In this document: positions 1 to 8,690 of the stretch, piece after piece | How positions within the stretch are numbered: position 1 is the first letter of the stretch | Layout of the letters: each line of letters opens with the position of its first letter | Assembly: GCA_040235555.1 (NCBI GenBank) | Contig: JBECKZ010000092.1 | Coordinates: forward strand, 1-21,865 | Length of the DNA: 21,865 nucleotides | Origin: RI-92 sp040235555 | GTDB taxonomy: Bacteria > Pseudomonadota > Gammaproteobacteria > UBA6429 > Thiohalophilaceae | Reading direction: 5' to 3' | Notes under the pieces: generated by a model | What the model was told of the DNA's origin: nothing | Databases searched by the model: none | The model's input: only the letters and a program-made list of their open reading frames with translations | Position numbers and translations under genes: made by a program

Positions 1-30
1 ATCGGAACATCATAACAATCATTGATCAGG

Positions 31-69
31 TAAAAACCATGGGGACCTTCGTTCCCGAATGCCCCCATG
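31..69 (-). terminator. Rho-independent terminator of the cupredoxin operon
   Basis: Read on the minus strand, the arm CATGGGG (69-63) pairs perfectly with CCCCATG (44-38). A second short stem, TTCG/CGAA, lies inside it and closes a GGAA tetraloop. The hairpin is followed by G and five Ts (36-32). It lies 53 bp after the stop codon of the 2382-residue gene, so it most likely ends the three-gene leftward operon. Confidence 0.75.
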
Positions 70-121
70 TTTAAATTGACCGGATTACCAAAACTCCATC
101 TGAATCCGGCTACTTCCCCAA

Positions 122-3100
122 TCAGGGAGTGCTGTAGTCACCGAACACGCTCAACGGACCGAAGCGGACATCAATCCACGCGGCACCGGCTTCGTCAACC
201 GCCGGGAACACATCGATCGGACCCGGTGCGGCACGGCCACCGTTACAGTAGGCGTTAGCGAATATAGCATCAGGATCTGATGTCAAGTCCGCCGTTACTG
301 TAGTGAACACGTTCGCGGTATTGAGCACGCCAAGATTCATGTAGTGCGCACCGGCATCACAATCACCCACCGCAGTCTGGGTCAGCACAGGGCGCAGCTC
401 GGGACCAACAATGCCATCCGCATAGTACGAGAAGCTGCGATTTTCCAAGATCTGTCCACCGAAGATTCTTGCATCGGACCACTGGTGATTCTTGAAGGTG
501 CCCCAACCGGCGCCACCTGGTTTTGCAGCAATCACATTGGACAACCCGGTGACCCCGGCAGCAGTGATGCTGTTCATCTCCGCGACCACACCAGAGGGCT
601 GCTCGGTCGAGGAGTTCACACCGCCAACAACCGAGATCAGGCTGCCCACGGTCGCCGTGGTGTCGTTGTGCACGATCGTGTTGTCTCTCATCACCACATT
701 GATGGCATCCAGCATCGAGACACCGGCACCGGACCAGCCAGCAACGTTGTTGACAATCTTGTTACGTCGGATGCGGATTTCATCAACGGAATCTCTGATT
801 TGGGCGGTGGTGCCATCAATAGCAGTCACAACATCCGCACCATTGACGTACTGCAGGCGGATACCACCACCATGACCGGCACCGGCCTGGTTCGCCTGGA
901 TCAGGTTGTCGTCGATGTCGACACTGCCTGAACCGGCCGTAATCAGCTCACCAGAACCCAGCGGAATGCTGGCAGGTTCACCGCCGACGTAGATACCGCC
1001 GCCGCTGACGTTCACGGTCTGCTCGAACGCCTGGTTCAGCACGATGTTGTTGCGCCTGATGCGACCGCCCTGGCTCAGACCATAGTGGCCGACACCGGCG
1101 CCGTCACCCAGGGTGAAGTTACCGCAGATGAAGTTGTCGGTAACCCGGTAGTTATCACTACCGGCCATGATCGACACACCGCCACCGACACCACCGGCCC
1201 CGGCGACACCAACACTGCCGTTCTGGCGAACGATGTTGTATCTGATATGCACGTTACGGTTGAAATCGTACGCACGAGCGCTACCAACACCGCCAGGCGA
1301 CGCCTGCTGCAGGTCCGGCACACCGACACGGATACCACCATGCAGTCCACCGCTGTTGCCAAAGACATCATTGTTAGTGACATCCAGACCATGGGCCCAA
1401 CCGTTGACGAACACACCGCCGGCGGTACTGTTACCGGTGATCGAGAAGCCGTCGATTCGGGCTTGACGACCAGCGAAGTGATCGGGCCCTACTCTGGGAG
1501 CAAACACCGATACCGTGGCACCCTCGTTCTCGAGCATACCAAGGGCACCAACACCCTGGCCCGGCAGTTCATCGATGACCTTGGTGCAACCTGCGGTGAC
1601 ACCGAACAGGCAGTCGATCTTCTCACGCCATGCCGTCAGACCCTGCAGCGGGCTGATCACACCATTAATAATGGTGGACAGGCCCGAGCCCTGCAGCTTG
1701 ACCGGCTTGTACATGATCACCCGCTCGTTGTAGGCGCCGGGCGATACCAGCACGATGTCACCGGCGTTAGCCGCATCGATCGCTGCCTGAATCGATCCCC
1801 CAGCCGGGACCCGGATAACGCTTACGTCGGCTGCGTTAGCAACGGTCAACGTAATACCGGCTTCCGTCTCCATGCCATCCGCCCTGGTGACCATCAACTG
1901 GCCAACCTGTGCGGTTGCCGGTGCCTGGACAACGATCTGTGTATCCGTCCAGGTCACAACCGTCAGCGCTGTACCATTCAGTGTCACCTGGCCCTGGGAA
2001 GCACCGAAACCGAAGTCACGAGGGATCAGTCTCGGCGGACCGGCCGGATCCAGCGGACCCAGGTAAGCCGGGTTCGGCACCTGTAGCGTACCAACGGATG
2101 TCAGTGTCACGGTACCACCAGGTGCTACCAGTGGTCCATCACCCGTACCGGAAACACTGCTGATCTGTGGCAAGCCGAGAGAAACACCCGCGCTATTCGT
2201 CAGACCGGTATTCAGCGCACAATCCGCCGGGCTGAAGCCCGAGGCGAACGCGGCCACGGGGACGACCGGCGTATCCAGATAGGTCGTGGTACCCGGCATG
2301 TACTGCAGCGTGTAGCAGAAGTTGCTGTAGTACGGGTTGAAGTTCGGATCGACTATCGTTTTAGTCGGATCAGCAGGATCAGGGATCGGACCCGGATCGT
2401 TCATACAGGTGATGACCATCGCCGGGGCTGCACCGCTCGAAGACGGCAGGTCAGCACTGGCAGTCGACGGCACATTCAGGTTGAAGCGGCCGTACTGGTC
2501 CGAAACCACGCGACCGATTTCCTTGCCGTCGATACCACGACGGATGGATACCGGCACGTACGGCGGCGCCCATTTTTCACTGAAGGCCGGCGAGTACTTG
2601 TTGAACTCCTGTGCCGTGTCATCGAGGATCATGCCCACACCGTGACCGGAGATCGGTGAGTGCGTGAACACCCAGAACTCGGCATTTGCCTGTGCCTGGT
2701 CGATCAACTGCACTTCTCTCCTGTCACATAGCGGACGTTGCATACCAGCGAACGGCGCCGGTTCCAAAGCAGCAGGGTAAAGACTCAGATAAGCAGGTAC
2801 GGTGTGCATCTTGCCAACACAGCGTGCCTGGGCGATACCCACATCACCGATCAGGCGATCACCCACAATTTCCGGACCCGGTACCGTCGCAGTACCACCG
2901 GAAGGATAAACAACGTCTACCGGAACGCGGGCGTAACTCTCGCCAAAGCCGACATTGACGTCTTCTTCTTTCAGGATCTCGTAGCCTTTCGGCACCTCAA
3001 CCTCGACCACGTAGGTACCCGGTTTCAGCGGGTTGCCGTCCTGGTCTTCATTGAAGGCATAGCCACCGTCGAAGACCGCGGGACGTGCCTGGTTCCAGTT

Positions 3101-6100
3101 ACGCATGCCGTCATAACACTTGTCGGTAGCGGGAGCAGCAGGATCAAGGCCGAAAATCGGGTTGTCGGCAGCCGCATCCGCACCCGGGCAACCGGTCGGC
3201 AGGGACTTATCCCAGTTATCGGTGGTGACTTCATTGACGAACACCAGGCTCGCTGCGTTGAAAGCAATCGAACGCGTACCCTCAATGACACCGCCAGTGG
3301 CTATCACACGGGCCGCAAGCGGAGCACCCATGTAGTTACTGTTGTTCGGCACCGAGAGACGAACTTTCACTGTCGCGCCAATGCCAGGGATGTTTGCGGC
3401 CGAGTTGTAGCTCTCAGCGAGTACCACGAACTGGTCGAGATCCATCACACCCAGCTGCACGCGGTAAGTACCCGTTGCCGGCGGGGTTGTGCGGCCTAAA
3501 TCCTGTGACAGGGTGTATTCACCTTCCGCTAACGTATCGGTAAGCTCGGTAACGGCAACCGGAGGCGTGGTGACCTTGCGATACAACCGCACCTTGGCAT
3601 CGGCAATACCCGGTTCCCAGGGCTCGGCAGCAGCCAGGCGCGGATCGTTTTCGGCTCGCGTGGTCGCGTAGTAAACGATACCGGCGATACCGCCGTTCTG
3701 CCCTTTCGGCCATTCGACCTTGCCCCACTGGAACTTGCTGGTCTGGCCAAGGAACTGCTGGTAGCCTTCGAGCAGCACACCGCTGCCCAGCTCGGTACGC
3801 CAGTTCGTATTGGTGCTGACATTGGCCGGATCTGTCAAGAGTTGCTGCTGCGGTGAAAGCAGACCGGTAAACGGCGCCGGTTGAGAAGCCACGTCGCCAC
3901 CATGATCCACTGCCACGGTCACGCCGGTCGGCATGAAACGGAGGTAGTCGATCTCGGCGATCAACCAGTGGAAGAACGGGAACACCTGGTCGAACGGCAC
4001 GTAACCTGATCCATCCGTCGGGAAGGAAGCGTAGATCGTGCCATCACGCCAGCGCAGGTTCACATTCTGGTCGGGCATGAAGGCCTCGTTACAATTCTGG
4101 GCTGACGCCACCATGGTGGTGTTGACATCTGGATCCGTATTGTCCCAAACACCGTTTTGTGCGGCTGTAGAGGTCGGTCCACAAGTACCACCGTCATCCT
4201 GAAACACGGAGTGCTCGAGGCGGCCGAACCAGTTAAAGACCGGAATGTGGCCAACATCGGCGGCGGTTGTAGTGGCCGCGCTGACAGTGAAGCTCTTGTA
4301 TGCGAGTACCTGATCCAGGTACCGGTCCCAGATCGCTAGCTGGTAACTTCCGTCAGGCAGGCCGTTAATCGTAAAGCTGCCATCTTCTTCAGCCAGCTGG
4401 GCGGCAATCGTCGGACCCTGGCCATTCTGCGAATTCACCGCGATCCACGCACGGGTGTGCGCCAGCGCATCGTAGCTACCGCTGTCATAGATCGTCTGTA
4501 TCGGCGGACGCGAGATATGCGCGTTGGTGACCATGCCGGTGACGGAGTTCGAACCGGAAATCGTGGTAGTTACACCGCCAATGGTCTGCTGGACACCCGG
4601 AGTACCGTTGTTGTCCAGGTCAGCCGGACGGACGAAACCGGTGAAATTGTGCCAGCCCGGCGGTCCGAATTCCTGGAAGTAGGCCGGTTCACCGGCCTTG
4701 ACCCAGACGTCGTTGACCTTGGTGCCTTCGATGGTCGACGTCTGCACCCAGTCAGCTACCTGGCCTTCCGGCGGCGTGACGATGATGCCGTACTTGGCCG
4801 GGTAAACGTTCTTGACCAGCGCCTCACCGGCGATATCCAGCGAGCGCGTATAGGCGTTGTCCGGACAGGTAATGATGACACCCGGTTTGGCTGGCGTTGA
4901 GACGTAAGTACCAGCCACGTAGTTGCCGGCACCATCAACTTCGAACGTACCGAAACAGTCGAGCGCGTTGGTCAGCGGCAGGCCATCCATGTCGTAGTTG
5001 ACCATGCCGGAAGCCAGACCGTAGCGACCGCCACCGTCTTCGATGGTGACCGCGAAACCGCCGAGACCGACTTCGCCGGTATCCCACGCACCGTTCGTTG
5101 CTGCATTGTCGTTGAATACCTTGATGCTGATCTGCGCGGGTGTGGTAGGTGTCGGGTAGACGTCAACCCTGACCTCGGTGGCATTGCCCATGAACATGGC
5201 ACCACCGGTGGCATGGCCGGGATCGTCCTTGTTACCGTTATCATCCGGCAGCACCGACACGTAGTAATGCTTGGTCGGGTCGAGCGCCAGTGCGGCAAAT
5301 TCAGCCGCCCCATGGCCCTGCGCGACCACGGGCATGTAACTCTTGTGGAAGCTCAGCGCCAGCACGTCGTAACTTGGCGGGCTGGTCGGATCGGGATGAT
5401 AGGTAATGTCTTCCTCGACGGTCCACTGGTAACCTGCCAGCTGAGTAGCAGGAGCAGTCGTGGTGTCCTCGACAATGAGATTAATATTTGACACCGCCAT
5501 CGATGTCGGCAGGGTTACCGTGGCGGCCGCGCTACACAGAGACGGAGTCGCTGCATCACAGGCCTGGTATGTGAATGTGCCGCCAGCACCAGTGTAGGTG
5601 AACTCGCCAGTGCCCGTATCGAACGTCAATCCGGTCAAAGTGCTGACTCCGCTAACTTGCAGCACATCACCGTCGACGTCGGTGTCGTTGGCAAGAATAT
5701 CCGCCGCGGTAAACACAATGCTGCTGCCGGTGCCATTGACCGGGATTGTGTCATCGTTCGCAACCGGTGCGTCGTTTACGTAAGACACATTGATGGTGAC
5801 AACACCCACTTCAGCAGGCCCAACACATGTTGGAGTAGTAGGCGGAGCAGTACTTTGGCATGCTGAGTACTGGAACGAGTCGACGCCGGAATAATCCGCA
5901 TCCGGCGTGTAAACGAAACCACCACCTAAACCAATACCATTAAAGGTCACTGTGCCATGCGCGGGTGGTACAGCAACCGTATGCAAGACCGGCCCCATGA
6001 AGCTGTCGTTGTTTGATACATTTTCAGTATCAAGAACCGTGTCTTCCGGCGTGCTGTATTCGTCATCCACGACATGCATCGTGGCCGTGGTCAAAACAGG

Positions 6101-7270
6101 TGTGCCAATGGTAATACCACCTAGTGATCCGCCGGGACCGGTTTCGGTCGCTGATTCCGCCAGTTCACTGTCATTACGGAAACCGGGCTGACGATCGAAC
6201 AGCGACAGCTTGATATTGGTTCCCGCCAGGGTCGCGGTAGCGTCCTTGGTGCCGTTCGGCGGCAGCATGATAACGCTCTGTACTCTCGGCTGACCGGGAT
6301 ACAGGTTACCGTCTTCGGCGATCACACCCTGCTCCAGGCCGACGATCGACGGTGTATGCATCTTCTGGCCGGCGTTGAGGTAGCGCAACAGCACCGTATC
6401 GCCCGCGGCCAGCGGAACAGTACCACCGACGCCATCGCTCTTCGAAGAAAGGTCAAAACCGCTACCGCCGTTCACCAGCAGGTGACGCGGCTTGTAGTCG
6501 ATCGTACAGGGATAAGCCGTCGCGCGGTAATCAGGCGAATTCGGATTATCATACTTGGACAGGCTCAGACAGTTCGGCCCAATCTGCATACCCGCGGCCG
6601 CAGCAGCGTCAACGCGGGCGTTCTGCGCTGTGTCGATTTCGCTGAACAGGATGACCGAACTGGTCGTTGTTGTCGGATAAGCCGATCCCGTAACGACCAG
6701 TGCGCCATACAGGCCCATCGGCACCTGTAACTGCGGCGCGCTGCCGCTCTGGTACAGATAGGTACCTTCCTTCGGACTGGCGATGGTGTAAGTGCTGATC
6801 GCACCCGCAGCGGTTTCCGCCGTCATTGATGTGGCACGGCTACGTGCGCGGGTGTCTGTTAACGATGCGGGGACACCGTCACCACTCGTCAACTGGCCCG
6901 GCACCATCACCGAAACCGGCACGGTCAGCGTGTTCTGGACGTGGATGTTCAGTGCTTCAGTGGTTGTCGCGTTGATTTGCGGGCCCGGAGCGGTCGCCGT
7001 ATCACACGTCGTGAAGGTGGCGTCACAGGATGCAAAACCCCACATCTTCACTGGAGTGCCATCCGTCATCGTCTTGTCGAAGGCGCTGGCCCTGAGATAC
7101 ACATCCGCTGCCAGGGCGTTGCCCGCACCGGTGACCGCGAGGACCGCCAGCATCAGGCCGCACATCCTGGATACGGGCGACTTTTTATTAGACTTGTTAG
7201 ACCCAATTGCAAGAGACCGCGTCATCGAAACCTGTATCCCCGGATCGGCTTGTTTTATTGAAACATTCAT
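122..7270 (-). CDS. Giant exported protein with two ligand-less cupredoxin domains, Ig/SdrD/TIG modules and a C-terminal beta-helix
   Basis: The protein has 2382 residues. A long n-region leads to a signal peptide at about 36-54 ending in ALA|AD. Two cupredoxin-like domains follow (about 55-195 and 200-400). They resemble the neighbouring oxidase subunits: YQSG at 173-176 followed by LQVPMGLYGAL matches YHSG...LQVEMGLYGAI next door. The copper-binding HxH and HCH motifs are absent, and only an isolated H305 remains in MHTPSIVG. Next come two Cadherin/Big_9-like repeats (about 402-497 and 500-595), several SdrD_B/CNA-B-like modules (about 712-830, 905-1000, 1193-1320, 1402-1450), an IPT/TIG domain (about 1700-1812) and a pectin-lyase-like right-handed beta-helix with many DNxI/NNxI turns (about 1818-2230). 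No transmembrane anchor, RTX repeats or sorting signal is visible at the C-terminus. The start is supported by AGAGGA seven bases upstream. It is the last gene of the operon. It is probably a surface scaffold or adhesin; the function is inferred. Confidence 0.85.
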   Translation of the reverse strand: MNVSIKQADPGIQVSMTRSLAIGSNKSNKKSPVSRMCGLMLAVLAVTGAGNALAADVYLRASAFDKTMTDGTPVKMWGFASCDATFTTCDTATAPGPQINATTTEALNIHVQNTLTVPVSVMVPGQLTSGDGVPASLTDTRARSRATSMTAETAAGAISTYTIASPKEGTYLYQSGSAPQLQVPMGLYGALVVTGSAYPTTTTSSVILFSEIDTAQNARVDAAAAAGMQIGPNCLSLSKYDNPNSPDYRATAYPCTIDYKPRHLLVNGGSGFDLSSKSDGVGGTVPLAAGDTVLLRYLNAGQKMHTPSIVGLEQGVIAEDGNLYPGQPRVQSVIMLPPNGTKDATATLAGTNIKLSLFDRQPGFRNDSELAESATETGPGGSLGGITIGTPVLTTATMHVVDDEYSTPEDTVLDTENVSNNDSFMGPVLHTVAVPPAHGTVTFNGIGLGGGFVYTPDADYSGVDSFQYSACQSTAPPTTPTCVGPAEVGVVTINVSYVNDAPVANDDTIPVNGTGSSIVFTAADILANDTDVDGDVLQVSGVSTLTGLTFDTGTGEFTYTGAGGTFTYQACDAATPSLCSAAATVTLPTSMAVSNINLIVEDTTTAPATQLAGYQWTVEEDITYHPDPTSPPSYDVLALSFHKSYMPVVAQGHGAAEFAALALDPTKHYYVSVLPDDNGNKDDPGHATGGAMFMGNATEVRVDVYPTPTTPAQISIKVFNDNAATNGAWDTGEVGLGGFAVTIEDGGGRYGLASGMVNYDMDGLPLTNALDCFGTFEVDGAGNYVAGTYVSTPAKPGVIITCPDNAYTRSLDIAGEALVKNVYPAKYGIIVTPPEGQVADWVQTSTIEGTKVNDVWVKAGEPAYFQEFGPPGWHNFTGFVRPADLDNNGTPGVQQTIGGVTTTISGSNSVTGMVTNAHISRPPIQTIYDSGSYDALAHTRAWIAVNSQNGQGPTIAAQLAEEDGSFTINGLPDGSYQLAIWDRYLDQVLAYKSFTVSAATTTAADVGHIPVFNWFGRLEHSVFQDDGGTCGPTSTAAQNGVWDNTDPDVNTTMVASAQNCNEAFMPDQNVNLRWRDGTIYASFPTDGSGYVPFDQVFPFFHWLIAEIDYLRFMPTGVTVAVDHGGDVASQPAPFTGLLSPQQQLLTDPANVSTNTNWRTELGSGVLLEGYQQFLGQTSKFQWGKVEWPKGQNGGIAGIVYYATTRAENDPRLAAAEPWEPGIADAKVRLYRKVTTPPVAVTELTDTLAEGEYTLSQDLGRTTPPATGTYRVQLGVMDLDQFVVLAESYNSAANIPGIGATVKVRLSVPNNSNYMGAPLAARVIATGGVIEGTRSIAFNAASLVFVNEVTTDNWDKSLPTGCPGADAAADNPIFGLDPAAPATDKCYDGMRNWNQARPAVFDGGYAFNEDQDGNPLKPGTYVVEVEVPKGYEILKEEDVNVGFGESYARVPVDVVYPSGGTATVPGPEIVGDRLIGDVGIAQARCVGKMHTVPAYLSLYPAALEPAPFAGMQRPLCDRREVQLIDQAQANAEFWVFTHSPISGHGVGMILDDTAQEFNKYSPAFSEKWAPPYVPVSIRRGIDGKEIGRVVSDQYGRFNLNVPSTASADLPSSSGAAPAMVITCMNDPGPIPDPADPTKTIVDPNFNPYYSNFCYTLQYMPGTTTYLDTPVVPVAAFASGFSPADCALNTGLTNSAGVSLGLPQISSVSGTGDGPLVAPGGTVTLTSVGTLQVPNPAYLGPLDPAGPPRLIPRDFGFGASQGQVTLNGTALTVVTWTDTQIVVQAPATAQVGQLMVTRADGMETEAGITLTVANAADVSVIRVPAGGSIQAAIDAANAGDIVLVSPGAYNERVIMYKPVKLQGSGLSTIINGVISPLQGLTAWREKIDCLFGVTAGCTKVIDELPGQGVGALGMLENEGATVSVFAPRVGPDHFAGRQARIDGFSITGNSTAGGVFVNGWAHGLDVTNNDVFGNSGGLHGGIRVGVPDLQQASPGGVGSARAYDFNRNVHIRYNIVRQNGSVGVAGAGGVGGGVSIMAGSDNYRVTDNFICGNFTLGDGAGVGHYGLSQGGRIRRNNIVLNQAFEQTVNVSGGGIYVGGEPASIPLGSGELITAGSGSVDIDDNLIQANQAGAGHGGGIRLQYVNGADVVTAIDGTTAQIRDSVDEIRIRRNKIVNNVAGWSGAGVSMLDAINVVMRDNTIVHNDTTATVGSLISVVGGVNSSTEQPSGVVAEMNSITAAGVTGLSNVIAAKPGGAGWGTFKNHQWSDARIFGGQILENRSFSYYADGIVGPELRPVLTQTAVGDCDAGAHYMNLGVLNTANVFTTVTADLTSDPDAIFANAYCNGGRAAPGPIDVFPAVDEAGAAWIDVRFGPLSVFGDYSTP

Positions 7271-7301
7271 AGTTTGTTCCTCTATCTCTTAATCCGATAA
7301 A

Positions 7302-8666
7302 TCATTCCGCGATTGCGACGAAAGGTGCTTCGACGATCATCATTGTCATCAGGCCACCCGGAAATACGTCGTTATTAACCAGCTCGCGCTCGGTATGTGA
7401 ATGCCACATAAAGCCGAAACCGTAGCCGGGGTTCAGACCACCTTCACCCGGCGGCAGGGTCGAGTTCACATCGCCAAGGTAGGGGCTGCCGCTGAAGAAG
7501 CCGCCAAATGCCATGTTGTTGAAACTGGGCAGGGCGACGGGCAACGGTTTGTTGTGGTCGGCACAGTACTCCATAAAGTTGGCTGCACCTGGACCGACGG
7601 CGGTGTTGTAACCGTTCGCATCCGGCGTACAGGTTGTACCGTCACCCGCGGTATGACCGTAGATATCCCAGCCCATGTCCTTGCCGGTCCACTCGAAGAT
7701 CGCATCGGTGGTGGTACCCGGCATTGAGGCAATGGTGAATACCTTCGGTCCAGCCAGGTGGTTAGCACTGTTCAGCAACATATTGCCGTCACGTGCGAGC
7801 ACGCGCGCATGGTTACCATGATGGTGGAACGGATGCATCTCGCGGCCGCCACCGACCACGCGCATCAGGATTTTTTCACCAGGATGCATATGCGCCAGCG
7901 CGCCATAAGGCTGGTGCGGCAGTGTATCGGTACCATCGACTGCCATCGTGTCGGGACCAACACGACCGTTCAGCAGCCAGTATTCCGAACTCTCAAATGC
8001 ATCGGGCGGCAGTACGATCGGTCCTGCACCGGTTGACTGCTGTTCGACGGTCTTGTGCAACTGGTAATCGATCGAACTGGTTACAAACAGGAACTCGCGG
8101 TCGTAACACGCATCAGGATGGTTATAGGCGGCACCTGATTCAAGCGCATCACCGTACATGGTTCCGCACGACGCCGGCACGGATGCAGGACGCACGATGA
8201 TCGCCCCGTACAGACCCATTTCCACCTGCAGGTCAGAGCGGGTACCGCTGTGGTACTGGTAGGTACCCGGCTTTGATGGCGTAAAGGTATAGGACACATC
8301 CCCACCATTGACCGCTTCGTTGGTCAATTCGCCGGTGACACCACCGCTGGCAGTTACCGTCTGACCCATGAACACCATCGACACATTACCAGCCGCTTTC
8401 GGCAGGTCATTGTGCAGGGTGATGGTGACAGCAACGCCCTCGGTCAGGATCAGGGTCGGACCAGGCAGCTGCATGTTCCCGCTGGGGTCCGTGTAGCCCC
8501 ATGAATAGATGGAGCCCCCGTCTGCCACCGAAACATAACCCGCCTTCGCTGACAGATTGAAGCTGGTCCCCGAGATGCCCTTTACCGCGGCCTCGGCCGC
8601 CGGCGAGATAGCCAGTGCTGATACAAGCAGCGCGGCCAGTAGACGTATAGAATTTAATTTAGTCAT
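7302..8666 (-). CDS. Multicopper-oxidase-like subunit with the trinuclear half-site in domain 2 and no type 1 cysteine
   Basis: This 454-residue exported protein has a signal peptide at 1-26 (AEA|AV) and two cupredoxin domains. Domain 1 (about 30-160) is degenerate: YHSG at 138-141 stands where HCH would be. Domain 2 (about 225-450) keeps HPFHHHG (H278, H281, H283), the HxxHxH motif of multicopper oxidases. It also has WHSH (H422, S423, H424) where HCH is expected. The type 1 copper cysteine is therefore serine, while the four trinuclear-site histidines of this half are intact. The upstream neighbour supplies the other half, so the two products probably form one composite enzyme. The ribosome site AGGAGA lies six bases before the ATG. 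The gene starts 24 bp after the stop of the upstream gene and ends 31 bp before the giant gene. An independent role without type 1 copper cannot be excluded. Confidence 0.88.
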   Translation of the reverse strand: MTKLNSIRLLAALLVSALAISPAAEAAVKGISGTSFNLSAKAGYVSVADGGSIYSWGYTDPSGNMQLPGPTLILTEGVAVTITLHNDLPKAAGNVSMVFMGQTVTASGGVTGELTNEAVNGGDVSYTFTPSKPGTYQYHSGTRSDLQVEMGLYGAIIVRPASVPASCGTMYGDALESGAAYNHPDACYDREFLFVTSSIDYQLHKTVEQQSTGAGPIVLPPDAFESSEYWLLNGRVGPDTMAVDGTDTLPHQPYGALAHMHPGEKILMRVVGGGREMHPFHHHGNHARVLARDGNMLLNSANHLAGPKVFTIASMPGTTTDAIFEWTGKDMGWDIYGHTAGDGTTCTPDANGYNTAVGPGAANFMEYCADHNKPLPVALPSFNNMAFGGFFSGSPYLGDVNSTLPPGEGGLNPGYGFGFMWHSHTERELVNNDVFPGGLMTMMIVEAPFVAIAE

Positions 8667-8690
8667 TGCGAATCTCCTAACATCACTGCC

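Noticed and set aside
1085..2086. Long open frame of 333 codons on the plus strand
   Set aside because: It is antisense to the beta-helix part of the giant gene, shows no recognisable domain or ribosome site, and its Thr/Asp/Arg-rich composition is the usual mirror of a repetitive Gly/Asn/Val coding sequence. Other antisense frames inside the cupredoxin genes were set aside for the same reason.
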